Of a stretch of DNA of 64,000 nt, positions 26,562 through 36,926 are shown one piece after another (the stretch's first letter is position 1; every line of letters begins with the position of its first letter). The notes beneath the pieces are model-generated. The model was not told the DNA's origin. It did no database searches and saw only the letters and a list, made by a program, of their open reading frames with translations. A program made the translations under genes and the position numbers. Source of the stretch: Kitasatospora sp. SUK 42 (GTDB lineage: Bacteria; Actinomycetota; Actinomycetes; Streptomycetales; Streptomycetaceae); assembly GCF_015776785.2 (NCBI RefSeq), contig NZ_LFMD02000003.1, forward strand, positions 1,582,330-1,646,329, written 5' to 3'.

Positions 26562-28003
26562 GCAGTCTGGCCAAACTCACCGACAGCCTGCGCCAGGAGG
26601 TCGAGCGCTATCCGGAAGGACGGAAGCTCCCCTCCAGCCGGGCCCTGATGGACCGCCACCAGGTCAGCCCGGCGACGGTCACCCGGGCCATCGCGGTGCT
26701 GGTGGCCGAGGGGCTGGTGGTCTCCCGCCCGGGCGCGGGGGTGTTCCGGACGGCGCCCTTCGCCGCGGCCCCGGCCGGCTCGGCCGCGCCGGCCGCCCGG
26801 CCCGGCGACCTCTCCTGGCAGGAGGTCGCGCTCAGCGCCGACCACGGCCCGCGCGACCTGCTGGCCGCCCCGGTGTTCGCCACCCTCCGGGTGCCCCCGC
26901 CGGACGTCGTCGACCTCAACAGCGGCTACCCGCACGCCTCACTGCTGCCCGAACGGCTGCTCGCGGGCGCCCTCGCCCGGGCCGGACGCCGCCCGGGCGC
27001 CTGGGACCGCCCGCCCACCGACGGCCTCACCGAGCTGCGCGGCTGGTTCGCCCGCGACATCGGCGGCCACGCCGGGCCGATCGGCGCCGGGGACGTCCTG
27101 ATCACCTCGGGCGGGCAGGGCGGGCTCACCGTCGCGATGCGGGCGCTGGCCGCGCCCGGCTCGCCGGTGCTGGTCGAGTCGCCGACGTACGCGGGCATCC
27201 TCGCGGTGATCCGGGCGGCCGGACTGCGGCCGGTCCCCGTCCCGGTCGACGCCGACGGCGTGCGCACCGAGCTGCTGGCCGAGGCCTTCGAGGCCACCAG
27301 GGCGCGGGTGTTCGTCTGCCAGCCGCTGTTCCAGAACCCGACCGGCGCGGTGCTCCCGCCCGCGCGGCGGGCCGAGGTGCTGCGGATCGCCCGGGCGGCC
27401 GGGGCCTTCGTGGTCGAGGACGACTTCGCCCGGCTGCTGGTCCACGCGGACGCCCCGGCGCTGCCGCGCCCGCTCGCGGCCGACGACCAGGACGGGGTCG
27501 TGGTGCACCTGCGCTCGCTGACCAAGGCCGCCTCCCCCAACCTGCGGGTCGGGGCGCTCACCGCGCGCGGCCCGGCGCTCGCCCGGCTGCGGGCGACCCA
27601 GGTGGTGGACAGCTTCTTCGTGCCCCGGCCGCTCCAGGAGGCGACGCTGGAGCTGGTCTCCGATCCCGGCTGGGCCCGCCACCTGCGCAGCCTCGGCGCC
27701 GAACTGCGCGACCGCCGCACCGCCGCCGTCGCCGCCCTGCACCGCGAGCTGCCGGGCGTGCTGGACACCCACCGGCCCGGCGGCTACCACCTGTGGCTGC
27801 GCTTCCCCGACGGCGTCGACGACGGCGTCCTCACCGCCGCGGCCCTGCGCGCCGGCGTCCAGGTCTCCCCCGGCCGTCCGTACCACGCCGCCGAGCCCCC
27901 GGCCCCGCACCTGCGCCTCAGCTACGCCGCCGCCGAGAGCCCCGCCCAGGTGGTGGAGGGCATCCACCGGTTGCGGGCGGCGTACCGGGAGGTCGCGCCG
28001 TAG
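26549..28003 (+). CDS. MocR/GntR-family regulator with aminotransferase domain
   Basis: A 484-residue PLP-dependent regulator. The N-terminal GntR winged HTH (1-75) reads LRQEVERYPEGRKLPSSRALMDRHQVSPATVTRAIAVLVAEGLVVSRPG-like. A linker leads to a fold-type I aminotransferase domain (about 110-480) with SGGQGGLTVAMRAL, the NPTG motif in CQPLFQNPTGAVLPP, EDDFARLL and the PLP lysine in SLTKAASPNLRVG. MocR proteins use PLP or its adduct as signal. The divergent EamA transporter is the likely target. Confidence 0.9.
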   Translation: MNERSSLAKLTDSLRQEVERYPEGRKLPSSRALMDRHQVSPATVTRAIAVLVAEGLVVSRPGAGVFRTAPFAAAPAGSAAPAARPGDLSWQEVALSADHGPRDLLAAPVFATLRVPPPDVVDLNSGYPHASLLPERLLAGALARAGRRPGAWDRPPTDGLTELRGWFARDIGGHAGPIGAGDVLITSGGQGGLTVAMRALAAPGSPVLVESPTYAGILAVIRAAGLRPVPVPVDADGVRTELLAEAFEATRARVFVCQPLFQNPTGAVLPPARRAEVLRIARAAGAFVVEDDFARLLVHADAPALPRPLAADDQDGVVVHLRSLTKAASPNLRVGALTARGPALARLRATQVVDSFFVPRPLQEATLELVSDPGWARHLRSLGAELRDRRTAAVAALHRELPGVLDTHRPGGYHLWLRFPDGVDDGVLTAAALRAGVQVSPGRPYHAAEPPAPHLRLSYAAAESPAQVVEGIHRLRAAYREVAP

Positions 28004-28021
28004 GACCCACGCGGGCGGCTC

Positions 28022-28885
28022 CTACCGCTGGTACCCGGCCATCCGCTCCAGCCGGGCGATCCGCTCCGCCATCGGCGGGTGGGTCGAGAACAGCCGCGCA
28101 CCCGCCTCGCCCGGGCGGAACGGGCTGGCGATCATCATGTGGCTCGCCGTCTGCAACTGCGGCTCCGGCGGGAGCGGCAGCTGGCGGGTGCCCGCGTCGA
28201 GCTTGCGCAGGGCGCTGGCCAGCGCCAGCGGGTCGCCGGTGATCCGGGCGCCGTCGGCGTCGGCCTGGTACTCCCGGGAGCGGCTGACCGCCATCTGGAT
28301 CAGTCCGGCGGCGATCGGCCCGAGGATCATGATGGCGAGCGTCCCGAACAGCCCCGGCCCGTCGTCGTCCTCGTCCCGGCCGAACGGGATCAGCCAGGCG
28401 AAGTTCACCAGGAACATCACCACCGAGGCGAGCGCCCCGGCGACCGAGGAGATCAGGATGTCCCGGTTGTAGACGTGGCTCAGCTCATGCCCGAGCACGC
28501 CCCGCAGCTCGCGTTCGTCCAGGATCTGCAGGATGCCCTCGGTGCAGCAGACCGCCGCGTTGCGCGGGTTGCGGCCGGTGGCGAAGGCGTTCGGGGCCGG
28601 GGTCGGGGAGATGTAGAGGCGGGGCATCGGCTGGCGGGCCGAGGTGGAGAGCTCGCGCACGATCCGGTACAGCCCGGGTGCCTCGAACTCGCTGACCGGC
28701 CGGGCCCGCATGGCCCGCAGCGCCAGCTTGTCGCTGTTCCAGTACGCGTAGGCGTTGGTCCCGAGGGCGACCAGCAGGGCGATCACGAAGCCGGTCCGGC
28801 CGAAGAAGCTGCCGATCACCATGATCAGCGCCGAGAGGCCTCCGAGCAGGACGGCGGTCCTCAGTCCGTTGTGCCGACTGTGCAC
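28022..28885 (-). CDS. htpX: M48-family membrane protease HtpX
   Basis: A 287-residue zinc metalloprotease for membrane-protein quality control. Two N-terminal helices (about 10-50), catalytic H133-E134-x-x-H137 ([13 protein letters not shown]), two further helices (145-205) and the third zinc ligand in [19 protein letters not shown]-like substrate strand reads [11 protein letters not shown]. The start is GTG with GGAGG 9 nt upstream. It lies just downstream of the nuo operon but beyond a strong terminator, so it is probably a separate unit. Confidence 0.95.
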   Translation of the reverse strand: MHSRHNGLRTAVLLGGLSALIMVIGSFFGRTGFVIALLVALGTNAYAYWNSDKLALRAMRARPVSEFEAPGLYRIVRELSTSARQPMPRLYISPTPAPNAFATGRNPRNAAVCCTEGILQILDERELRGVLGHELSHVYNRDILISSVAGALASVVMFLVNFAWLIPFGRDEDDDGPGLFGTLAIMILGPIAAGLIQMAVSRSREYQADADGARITGDPLALASALRKLDAGTRQLPLPPEPQLQTASHMMIASPFRPGEAGARLFSTHPPMAERIARLERMAGYQR

Positions 28886-29011
28886 GTCAGGCCCTCCAGT
28901 GGTGCGGTGGGGAAGCCCTTTCTGCCTCGTCCCTCTTGCCCGGTCAACGGGTGGGGCCCGGGAGCTTGTTCCCTTGTGACCGACGTGACACCCGTCCGGG
29001 CCCCGGCCGGC

Positions 29012-29046
29012 CGTCGGAAGGCCCCCGGGCCGGGGGCCTTCCGACG
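29012..29046 (-). terminator. nuo operon terminator
   Basis: A perfect 16-bp inverted repeat (29012-29027 and 29031-29046), core GGAAGGCCCCCG, loop GGC, ending 2 bp before the complement of the nuoN stop codon. It should end the ten-gene transcript. Confidence 0.8.
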
Positions 29047-29048
29047 CC

Positions 29049-30641
29049 TCAGAACAGGCTGCCGCCGGCCACCTGGAGGACCAGCTGCGGGGCGACCGAG
29101 AGCACCACCGCCGCCGAGGCGGTGAGCCCCAGCGTGGCGGTCAGACCGGCCGGCAGCCGTCGCTCGGCGTCGGCCGGGGCCGGCCGCTCCGCGGGGGCGA
29201 ACAGCCGGGCCGTCCACAGCAGGTAGTAGTACAGGGCGACGACCACGTTGACGGCCATCACCACGGCCAGCCAGCCCAGCCCGGCGTCCACCGCCGCGCG
29301 GAACACCACGACCTTGCCGAACAGGCCGACCACGCCCGGCGGCAGCCCGGCCAGGCAGAGCAGGAAGAAGGCCAGCGCGAGCGCCGTCCAGCGGTTGCGG
29401 GCGAACAGGCCGCGGAAGTCGTCCACGCTGGCCCCGGCCCGGCGGCCGACGGCGGCGACCACCCCGAAGGCGCCGAGGTTCACCACGCCGTAGATCAGCG
29501 CGTACGCGGCCGTCGCGCCGAGCGGGTCGGTCCCGGTGGGCGCGTAGCCGGCCGCGGCGAGCGGCACCAGCAGGTACCCGGCCTGGCCGACCGAGGACCA
29601 GGCGAGCAGCCGCACCGCGCTGTACCGGGTGTCGAAGCGCTGCCGCAGCGCGCCGACGTTGCCGACGGTCATGGTGAGGGCGGCCAGCACCGCGAGCGCC
29701 AGGCCCCAGGTGTGCGCGTACGGGCGGAACGCGACGGTGGTGGCGAGCGCGAGGCCGGACAGGCCGGCCGCCTTGCCGACCACCGAGAGGTAGCCGGCCA
29801 CCGGCAGCGGGGCGCCGGTGTAGGTGTCGGGCACCCAGAAGTGGAACGGGACGGCGGCGACCTTGAACGCGAAGCCGACCAGGGTCAGCACGGCCCCCGC
29901 CTCGGCGAGCGGCTTGAGCTGGCCGGGCGCGTGCTCCAGGCCTTCGGCGACGGCGCCCAGGTGCAGGCTGCCGCTCGCCGCGTAGACGAAGCCGACGCCG
30001 AGCAGCATCACGGCCGTCGCGGTGACCGAGGAGACGAAGAACTTGAGCGCGGCCTCCGCACCCCGGCCGTCCCTGCGCAGCGCGACCAGGGCGAAGGCGG
30101 GCAGCGAGGCGACCTCCAGGGCGATCACCATGGTGGCGAGGTCCCGGGAGGCGGGCAGAAGGGCGGCGCCGGTGGCGCTGGAGAGCAGCAGGAACCAGTA
30201 CTCGCCGCGGGGCAGCCTCTCGTCGTCGACCGTGTGCATCGACAGCAGCGCCGCGATCAGCGCGCCGCCGAGGGCGAGCAGCTGGAACACCAGGGCGAAG
30301 TGGTCGGCGACGTAGGAGCAGCCACCGCTGTCAGTGCCCCCTGCTACGTTCCGAACACAGAAGGTCGCTCGGGGTGAGCCGTCGGTGAGGGGAAGGAGAG
30401 CGATGAGGGCGAGGGCGAGTCCGGCCACGGTGAGGCGGCCGAGCCACCGCTTGTGCCGCTCGGGCAGGAACAGGTCGGTGACCAGCACGGCGAGGGCGGC
30501 CACGGCGGCGATCAGCGGGGGCGCGATCGCCACCCAGTCCACGGACTGGATCAGGCTGCCCGGGTTGGCTACGGCGAGGGAGGTCACAGTGTGCTGCCCC
30601 GTGGAGTGAGGTCCGAGTGCGGCGGTGTGGGCTGCGAGCAC
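29049..30641 (-). CDS. nuoN: NADH-quinone oxidoreductase subunit N
   Basis: 530 residues from GTG, 2 bp after the nuoM stop; a GTG 18 codons later is possible. An antiporter-like membrane subunit with about fourteen helices. The family core is visible: [18 protein letters not shown] (about 165), [57 protein letters not shown] with the key lysine and histidine, and [15 protein letters not shown]. It couples quinone reduction to proton pumping. A charged C-terminal loop ([14 protein letters not shown]) lies before the last helix. Confidence 0.95.
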   Translation of the reverse strand: MLAAHTAALGPHSTGQHTVTSLAVANPGSLIQSVDWVAIAPPLIAAVAALAVLVTDLFLPERHKRWLGRLTVAGLALALIALLPLTDGSPRATFCVRNVAGGTDSGGCSYVADHFALVFQLLALGGALIAALLSMHTVDDERLPRGEYWFLLLSSATGAALLPASRDLATMVIALEVASLPAFALVALRRDGRGAEAALKFFVSSVTATAVMLLGVGFVYAASGSLHLGAVAEGLEHAPGQLKPLAEAGAVLTLVGFAFKVAAVPFHFWVPDTYTGAPLPVAGYLSVVGKAAGLSGLALATTVAFRPYAHTWGLALAVLAALTMTVGNVGALRQRFDTRYSAVRLLAWSSVGQAGYLLVPLAAAGYAPTGTDPLGATAAYALIYGVVNLGAFGVVAAVGRRAGASVDDFRGLFARNRWTALALAFFLLCLAGLPPGVVGLFGKVVVFRAAVDAGLGWLAVVMAVNVVVALYYYLLWTARLFAPAERPAPADAERRLPAGLTATLGLTASAAVVLSVAPQLVLQVAGGSLF

Positions 30642-30643
30642 GT

Positions 30644-32224
30644 TCAGCCACCCCCGAGGAGGTGCTTGACGGCGGGGTCGGAGAGGCCGAGCAGGAGCGC
30701 GGGCCAGAGGCCGGCGACGAGGGTGAGCGCGGCCAGCGGCGTCCAGCTGACGGCCTCGTACGGGCGCAGGTCGGCCACTTCGGCCACCGGCGCGGGCTGC
30801 CGGGGGTCGCCCATGCAGACGCGCTTGACCACGATCAGCAGGTACGCGGCGGTGAGGAGGGTGCCGAGGCCGGCCAGGACCATGTAGGTGACGAAGGCGG
30901 GGCGCGACAGGCCGTCGGCCGGGTCGAAGGCGCCGAACATGGCGAGCAGCTCGCCCCAGAAGCCGGCCAGGCCGGGCAGGCCGAGGCTGGCGACGGCGGC
31001 GAAGGCGAGCAGCGCGCCGATCCGGGGCGCCCGGCCGTACAGGGCGGCGCCGGTGGCGCCGGAGAGGGTGTCGAGGTCCGCCGTGCCGTAGCGGTCCTTG
31101 AGGGCGCCGACCAGGAAGAACAGCAGACCGGTGATCAGACCGTGGGCGATGTTGGCGAACAGCGCGCCGTTGACGCCCACCGGGGTGAGGGAGGCGATGC
31201 CGAGCAGCACGAAGCCCATGTGGCCGACGGAGGAGTACGCGATCAGGCGCTTGAGGTCGCCCTTGGATCCGGGGCGGGCCAGCGCCAGGCAGGCCAGTGA
31301 GCCGTAGACGATGCCGACGGCGGCGAAGGCGCCCAGGTAGGGGGCGAACGTCGCGGTGCCGTCCGGCACGATCGGGAGGAGGACGCGGACCAGACCGTAC
31401 GTACCCATCTTCAGCAGCACGCCGGCGAGCAGCACCGAGCCCACCGTCGGGGCGGCGGTGTGCGCGTCGGGGAGCCAGCTGTGCAGCGGCCAGGCGGGGG
31501 CCTTGACCGCGAGCCCGACCATGATCGCCAGCGCGGCGATCACCTGGGTGGTGTGGCTCAGGCCGTTGCCGTGCGCGGCGGCCAGCGCCTGCATGTCGAA
31601 GGTGCCGGCCTCGCTGCCGATCAGCAGGAAGCCGAGCAGCATCACGGCCGAGCCGAGCAGCGTGTAGAGGATGAACCGGTTGGCGGCCGGGGCCTTGGCG
31701 CCGCTCCCCCAGCGGGCGATCAGGAAGTACATCGGGATCAGCACGATCTCGAAGGCCAGGAAGAAGAGCAGGAGGTCCAGCACCGCGAAGGTGGCGAGCA
31801 TGCCGACCTCCAGCAGGAGGAACAGCCCGACGAAGGCCTGCGGCGAGGGGCTGTGCTCGTCAGGGGCTCCGCCCCGGGCCTCCCCGTCCGGCAGCCGCTT
31901 CTCCGAGTACAGCGCGCAGAGGAAGGTGAGCAGCGCGGTCAGCACGATCAACGGCAGCGAGACGCCGTCCACGCCGAGGTGGAGGCGCACGTTCAGGGCC
32001 GGGATCCAGGACACGTCGGTGGTGGCCTGCATCCGGGCGGGTTCGTCGTGGTCGAAGCCGGCCGCGAGGGCGACGGTGAGCAGGAACACCGCGCCGGTGA
32101 CGACGGAGTTCAGCCGCAGCGCCCGTCGGCCGGCCACGGCCCGGTCCGGTCCGAAGACCGGTGCCAGGGTGAGCGCGGCGCCGAGCAGCGGCAGCACCAG
32201 GAGTGCGATGAGGACTGCGTTCAT
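30644..32224 (-). CDS. nuoM: NADH-quinone oxidoreductase subunit M
   Basis: 526 residues, antiporter-like subunit. Key segments are FLAFEIVLIPMYFLIARWG (about 150, with the conserved glutamate), KAPAWPLHSWLPDAHTAAPTVGSVLLAGVLLKMGTYGL (about 245-285, with the pumping lysine) and RLIAYSSVGHMGFVLLGI. A hydrophilic insert (GEARGGAPDEHSPSPQ, about 115-130) lies in an early loop. It is preceded by a 53-bp gap from nuoL and nearly abuts nuoN. The open frame extends upstream into nuoL but has no coding sense there. Confidence 0.95.
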   Translation of the reverse strand: MNAVLIALLVLPLLGAALTLAPVFGPDRAVAGRRALRLNSVVTGAVFLLTVALAAGFDHDEPARMQATTDVSWIPALNVRLHLGVDGVSLPLIVLTALLTFLCALYSEKRLPDGEARGGAPDEHSPSPQAFVGLFLLLEVGMLATFAVLDLLLFFLAFEIVLIPMYFLIARWGSGAKAPAANRFILYTLLGSAVMLLGFLLIGSEAGTFDMQALAAAHGNGLSHTTQVIAALAIMVGLAVKAPAWPLHSWLPDAHTAAPTVGSVLLAGVLLKMGTYGLVRVLLPIVPDGTATFAPYLGAFAAVGIVYGSLACLALARPGSKGDLKRLIAYSSVGHMGFVLLGIASLTPVGVNGALFANIAHGLITGLLFFLVGALKDRYGTADLDTLSGATGAALYGRAPRIGALLAFAAVASLGLPGLAGFWGELLAMFGAFDPADGLSRPAFVTYMVLAGLGTLLTAAYLLIVVKRVCMGDPRQPAPVAEVADLRPYEAVSWTPLAALTLVAGLWPALLLGLSDPAVKHLLGGG

Positions 32225-32277
32225 CGGGGGCTCCCAGCAACGGTGAGCGAACGGGGGGTGGAGGACTGCGGCACCGG

Positions 32278-34308
32278 CTACACCGCCACCAGGACGACGA
32301 GCAGGACGACCCCGGCGAGCAGGGCGCTGAGGTAGGTCTGCGCGTTGCCGGTCTGCGCGAGCCGGACGGCCCGGCCGAGCAGGTTGGCACCGATCCCGCT
32401 GCCCTGCACGTAGCCCTCGACGACCTCGCGGTCGAGGAAGCGGACCAGCCGGGCGGCGGCGGCCACCGGGCGGACGAACAGGAGGTGGTACAGCCGGTCG
32501 ACACCGAAGCCGTGCCGGGCCGGGCCGAACAGCGGGCCCAGCAGGGTGCGCCCGGGATCGGCGACGATCACCTCGGCGGCCGGCGCTCCGGCCTGCCCGG
32601 GCACGCGCCCGGCGGCGGCCGGGGCCGTACGGCCGGTGCCCAGCCGCGCGGTCGCCGAGCGCCAGGCGCCGTACGCGGCGAGCGCGCCGACCACGGCGAG
32701 CCCGGTGCCGATCACCGCGGTGACGGGGGAGGGACGCAGCGAGCCGCCGTCCAGCAGCGCGGGCAGCCAGTCCGAGCGCAGCCCGGCGATGCCGAAGCCC
32801 ATGGTCGGAACGGCCAGCACCCAGAGCGGCCAGCGCATCGCGGACGGCTCGGCGGTGGCCGGGTCCGCCTCGTCCAGCTCGGGCGAGTACGGCGCGTCGG
32901 CCTCGTGCTCGGTCGGCGGCCCCACGGCCGCGGCCGCACCGGCCGGGCCGTGGAAAGCGACCAGGAACAGCCTGGTCGCGTACGCGGCGGTGAGCAGCGC
33001 GGTGAGCGCGGCCGAGATCAGCACGATCCACCCGGCGGCCACCGGCACCGCCGAGGCGGGGCCGAGCCCGTTGGTGAGCGCCTCGCCGTTGGCCGCGTGC
33101 TCGGCGGCGGACAGCACCGCCTCCTTGCTGAAGAAGCCGGAGAACGGCGGCAGCCCGACCAGGGCGACGAGCGCGATGCCCATCGTCCAGTAGGCGTCCG
33201 GCACCCGCTTGCGCAGCCCCGGGATCCGGGACATCGCGGAGATCGAGTTGGTGTGCGCGGCGTGGATGACCACACCGGCGGCGAGGAACAGCAGCGCCTT
33301 GAACGCGCCGTGGCTGACCAGGTGGAACACCGAGGCCTGGCGGTCGCCGCTGGCCAGCGCACCGGCCATGTAGCCGAGCTGGCCGACGGTGGAGTACGCG
33401 AGCACCCGCTTGAGGTCGTCCTGGGCGAGCGCGCACAGCGCCGAGCCGATCATCGTCACGGCGGCCATCACCGCGAGCACGACCAGCGCCGCGCCCGACA
33501 GCAGGAACACCGGCAGCAGCCGGGCGACCAGGTAGATGCCGGCCGCGACCATGGTGGCGGCGTGGATCAGCGCGGAGACCGGCGTCGGACCGGCCATCGC
33601 GTCCGGGAGCCAGGTGTGCAGCGGGAACTGCGCGCTCTTGCCGGCGACCCCGGCGAGCAGCAGCAGCGCGATCAGCGTCGGGTGTCCGAGCTTGCCCTCG
33701 CCCGCGGCCGCCAGCACGTCCGGGATCCGGAAGCTGTGGGCGTCCGCGCCGAGCAGGAAGATCCCGAACAGGAACGGCACGTCGCCGAGCTTGGTGACCA
33801 GGAAGGCCTTGAGCGAGGCCGAGCGGGCGTCCGCGGTCTCCCAGTGGTGGCCGATCAGGAAGTACGAGCAGACGCCCATGACCTCCCAGCCGACCAGCAG
33901 CACGATCAGGTCGCCCGAGTAGACCACCAGGAACATCGCCGCGGTGAACAGCGAGACCAGCGCCGCGTACGAGGGGTAGCGCGGGTCCTCCTTGAGGTAC
34001 GCGGTCGAGTAGACCTGCACACAGGTGGCGACCAGGCCGACCAGCACGGAGATCAGCGAGCTGAAGCCGTCCAGGTGGATCGCGAGCGCGACGTCCGGGC
34101 CGCCGGTCGGGGTGAGCCGGGTGGCGGCGTCCAGGGTCTGGCCGGTGCCGAGCTGGAGGGCGACCACCAGGGCGAGCACGGCCGCGGCGGCGACCGGAAC
34201 GATCGCCAGCGGCCGGGCCAGACCCGGCGACTTCCTGCCGACGGCCAGGGTCGCGGCGGCGCCGAGCGCGGGAAGCGCGGGGACGAGGGCGGGCAGGGCG
34301 AGGTTCAT
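32278..34308 (-). CDS. nuoL: NADH-quinone oxidoreductase subunit L
   Basis: 676 residues from [16 protein letters not shown], the largest antiporter-like subunit. Landmarks: [20 protein letters not shown] (about 140), [42 protein letters not shown] (about 225-265), [14 protein letters not shown] and [17 protein letters not shown]. The C-terminal lateral helix region ends in a final anchoring helix ([15 protein letters not shown]). Its start overlaps the nuoK stop by 4 bp (ATGA). It runs slightly longer than the ~610-residue enterobacterial form because of an Ala/Pro-rich segment near residues 545-570. Confidence 0.96.
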   Translation of the reverse strand: MNLALPALVPALPALGAAATLAVGRKSPGLARPLAIVPVAAAAVLALVVALQLGTGQTLDAATRLTPTGGPDVALAIHLDGFSSLISVLVGLVATCVQVYSTAYLKEDPRYPSYAALVSLFTAAMFLVVYSGDLIVLLVGWEVMGVCSYFLIGHHWETADARSASLKAFLVTKLGDVPFLFGIFLLGADAHSFRIPDVLAAAGEGKLGHPTLIALLLLAGVAGKSAQFPLHTWLPDAMAGPTPVSALIHAATMVAAGIYLVARLLPVFLLSGAALVVLAVMAAVTMIGSALCALAQDDLKRVLAYSTVGQLGYMAGALASGDRQASVFHLVSHGAFKALLFLAAGVVIHAAHTNSISAMSRIPGLRKRVPDAYWTMGIALVALVGLPPFSGFFSKEAVLSAAEHAANGEALTNGLGPASAVPVAAGWIVLISAALTALLTAAYATRLFLVAFHGPAGAAAAVGPPTEHEADAPYSPELDEADPATAEPSAMRWPLWVLAVPTMGFGIAGLRSDWLPALLDGGSLRPSPVTAVIGTGLAVVGALAAYGAWRSATARLGTGRTAPAAAGRVPGQAGAPAAEVIVADPGRTLLGPLFGPARHGFGVDRLYHLLFVRPVAAAARLVRFLDREVVEGYVQGSGIGANLLGRAVRLAQTGNAQTYLSALLAGVVLLVVLVAV

Positions 34309-34682
34309 GCGGCGTCCTGACCCTTCAGCGCGTCGGCTCCGGCCGGCGCCTCCTCGACGGTGGCGAGCGCCTCGGCCGGGTCGCCGAGCGCGGTGGCCCG
34401 GTCGATGTCCGCGGTGCCCCGGGCCCGGAACAGCAGCAGGACGATGGCGAGGCCCAGCCCGACCTCGGCGGCGGCGACGGTGATGGTGAACAGGGTGAGC
34501 GCCTGCCCGGCGTGCAGCGAGTCGCGCAGCCAGGCGTCGAAGGCGACCAGGTTGAGGTTGACGGCGTTGAGCATCAGCTCGACGGACATCAGCACCAGGA
34601 CGGCGTTGCGCCGGGCGAGCACGCCGTACACGCCGACGCTGAACAGCAGCGCGGCGAGGACGACGGGGTAGGCGAGGTGCAT
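34305..34682 (-). CDS. nuoK: NADH-quinone oxidoreductase subunit K
   Basis: 125 residues: three helices with the conserved membrane glutamates in [15 protein letters not shown] (about 36) and [19 protein letters not shown] (about 72). The first ~95 residues are a normal NuoK; a 28-residue acidic C-terminal extension ([20 protein letters not shown]) is unusual in length. Both ends overlap neighbours (TGATG with nuoJ, ATGA with nuoL). Confidence 0.95.
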   Translation of the reverse strand: MHLAYPVVLAALLFSVGVYGVLARRNAVLVLMSVELMLNAVNLNLVAFDAWLRDSLHAGQALTLFTITVAAAEVGLGLAIVLLLFRARGTADIDRATALGDPAEALATVEEAPAGADALKGQDAA

Positions 34683-35407
34683 CAGCTCTCCTCCGGCGCG
34701 GAAGCAGCGGGGGCAGCGGGCGTAGCAGGGGCAGCGGGCGTAGCAGGGGCAGCGGGCTTCGGCGCGGTCGCGGCGACGGTCCCGTTCGAACCGACCGGCT
34801 TACCGGCGCGAAGCTTGCCCGCCCGGGGCGCGGGCACCCGCCCCTTGGACCCACGCGACAGCACGATCGCGCCGACCAGCGCCGCCAGCAGCAGCACGGA
34901 CAGCGCCTCGAAGGGCAGCACCCAGTGCCGGAACAGGCTGGCCCCGGTGACGGAGGCCGAGCCGCCGCCCGCGCCGAGGTCGATCCAGGACGTCCGGAAG
35001 GCGTCGACCACCAGCGTCACCAGCGTCCCGGCCGAGGCCAGCGCCACGACCACGGCGACCCAGCGGTTCTTGGAGTCGGCGTCCGGCGAGCGCCCGATCG
35101 GCGCCTTGGTGAGCATCAGCCCGAACAGGACCAGGACGACCACCGAACCGAGGTAGATCAGCACCTGCACCCAGGCGATGAACTCGGCCGTGAGCAGCAG
35201 GAACTCCACCGCCAGCCCACCGAGCGCGACCACCAGCCAGAGCGCGGCGTGCACCAGCTGCCTGGTGGTCACCGAGACCACGGCCGAGCCGAGCACCGCG
35301 ATGCCGACCAGCAGGAAGACGATCTCCTGCCCGGTCGGGGACAGGAACGAACGGGCGGCCGGCTCCAACGAACCGGTCGCCGCGAGAAGCGTGGCAGCGG
35401 AACTCAT
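34682..35407 (-). CDS. nuoJ: NADH-quinone oxidoreductase subunit J
   Basis: 241 residues with five helices. Core motifs are [57 protein letters not shown] (the pi-bulge helix region) and [21 protein letters not shown]. After residue ~185 comes a hydrophilic tail ending in PAAPAT repeats encoded by an 18-bp DNA repeat (34705-34760). Such tails are variable in streptomycetes. It overlaps nuoI by 4 bp and nuoK by 1 bp. Confidence 0.94.
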   Translation of the reverse strand: MSSAATLLAATGSLEPAARSFLSPTGQEIVFLLVGIAVLGSAVVSVTTRQLVHAALWLVVALGGLAVEFLLLTAEFIAWVQVLIYLGSVVVLVLFGLMLTKAPIGRSPDADSKNRWVAVVVALASAGTLVTLVVDAFRTSWIDLGAGGGSASVTGASLFRHWVLPFEALSVLLLAALVGAIVLSRGSKGRVPAPRAGKLRAGKPVGSNGTVAATAPKPAAPATPAAPATPAAPAASAPEES

Positions 35408-35970
35408 GCGTCGTCGCCCTTCTCCTCGGAGGCGGCAGCGGCAGCGGCGGCCGCCGCGGCCAGCTTGTCCGCCGCCTTGCGCGCGGTGGCGATCTCCTTG
35501 GGCTCCTCGGCCGCCGGGTCCAGCGCCGGCGGCGCCGGGACGGTCCACATCCACTCGCGGAGCTTCTCCCGCTCGTGGGTCAGCTCGTGGATGTCCGTCT
35601 CCGCGTACTCGAACTCCGGCGACCAGAACAGCGCGTCGAAGGGGCACACCTCGATGCAGATCCCGCAGTACATGCAGAGCGAGAAGTCGATGGCGAACCG
35701 GTCCAGCACGTTGCGGGTACGGGCCCGCGCGTTCGGCTCGGCGGCCGGCAGCGTCTCCTTGTGGGAGTCGATGTAGATGCACCAGTCCGGGCACTCGCGC
35801 GCGCAGAGCATGCACACCGTGCAGTTCTCCTCCAGCAGCGCGATGACGCCGCGCGAACGCGGCGGCAGCACCGGCTGCACGTCGGGGTACTGCGCGGTGA
35901 CGCTCTTCCTCGTCATCGTCCGCAGCGTCACGGCCAGCCCCTTGGCCAGGCCGACACCGGGAAAACTCAT
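35404..35970 (-). CDS. nuoI: NADH-quinone oxidoreductase subunit I (2x[4Fe-4S])
   Basis: 188 residues. Two ferredoxin motifs, [12 protein letters not shown] (about 50-61) and [12 protein letters not shown] (about 98-109), bind clusters N6a and N6b. The arrangement carries electrons from the peripheral arm to N2 in NuoB. An alanine run follows near the C-terminus ([19 protein letters not shown]). It starts with [17 protein letters not shown] and overlaps nuoH by 4 bp. Finding NuoI in a cluster lacking the upstream NuoE/F/G electron-input module implies another electron donor or sharing with the main complex. Confidence 0.96.
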   Translation of the reverse strand: MSFPGVGLAKGLAVTLRTMTRKSVTAQYPDVQPVLPPRSRGVIALLEENCTVCMLCARECPDWCIYIDSHKETLPAAEPNARARTRNVLDRFAIDFSLCMYCGICIEVCPFDALFWSPEFEYAETDIHELTHEREKLREWMWTVPAPPALDPAAEEPKEIATARKAADKLAAAAAAAAAASEEKGDDA

Positions 35971-36926
35971 GCGATCGCCACCTTGATGATGCCGGTGAGG
36001 GCCAGCTGGACCAGCGCGAGCGGAATCAGCCCCGTCCACGCGAAGCGCATCAGCTGGTCCTCGCGCAGGCGCGGGTAGGTGACCCGCAGCCAGATGACCA
36101 CGAAGGCCAGCGCGAAGGTCTTGAGGATCATCCAGAGCCAGCCGAGCTGGTCCGACATCGGTCCGTGCCAGCCGCCCAGGAAGAGCACCGCGGTCAGCGC
36201 CGACACCACCAGGATGCCCGCGTACTCGGACAGCAGGAAGAACGCGAAGCGCAGCCCGGTGTACTCGGTGTACGCGCCGAAGATGATCTCCGAGTCGGCG
36301 ACCGGCATGTCGAACGGCGGCCGCTGGAGCTCGGCGAGACCGGCCGTGAAGAACACGAACGCGCCGATGAGCTGCCACGGCAGCCAGTACCACTGCCAGG
36401 AGTCCACGATCGCGGGCAGCGACAGCGTCCCGGCGGCCATCGCCACCGAGGCCGCCGCCAGCACCATCGGCAGCTCGTACGACATCAGCTGCGCGGCCGT
36501 GCGCAGGGCGCCGAGCAGCGAGAACTTGTTCGCCGAGGCCCAGCCGGCCATCAGCTTGCCGATCACGCCGACGCCCATCACGGCCAGCACGAAGAACAGC
36601 CCGGCGTCGATCGCCTGGCCGACGAAGCCGTCCGGGCCGACCGGGATCGCCAGCAGCACGAACAGGTACGGCAGCAGCGAGACGGCGGGCGCCAGCTGGA
36701 AGATCCGGCGGTCCGCCCCGGCGGGGACGATGTCCTCCTTCTGCGCGAACTTCACGCCGTCCGCGACGAGCTGTGCCCAGCCGTGGAAGCCGCCCGCGTA
36801 CATCGGGCCGAGCCGGCCCTGCATGTGCGCCATGACCTTGTGCTCGGTCTGGCCGATGACCAGCGGGAAGACCAGGAAGACGACGAGGGTGGCGACGCAG
36901 CGGAGCACCGTGTCGAGCAGGTTCAC
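35967..36926 (-). CDS. nuoH: NADH-quinone oxidoreductase subunit H
   Basis: 319 residues from GTG (VNLLDTVLR), which overlaps the nuoC stop (GTGA). Eight helices; typical segments are [49 protein letters not shown] with acidic quinone-channel residues and [24 protein letters not shown]. NuoH forms the quinone chamber with NuoB and NuoD. No nuoD lies between nuoC and nuoH here, although in full operons nuoD-G sit exactly at this junction. Confidence 0.95.
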   Translation of the reverse strand: MNLLDTVLRCVATLVVFLVFPLVIGQTEHKVMAHMQGRLGPMYAGGFHGWAQLVADGVKFAQKEDIVPAGADRRIFQLAPAVSLLPYLFVLLAIPVGPDGFVGQAIDAGLFFVLAVMGVGVIGKLMAGWASANKFSLLGALRTAAQLMSYELPMVLAAASVAMAAGTLSLPAIVDSWQWYWLPWQLIGAFVFFTAGLAELQRPPFDMPVADSEIIFGAYTEYTGLRFAFFLLSEYAGILVVSALTAVLFLGGWHGPMSDQLGWLWMILKTFALAFVVIWLRVTYPRLREDQLMRFAWTGLIPLALVQLALTGIIKVAIA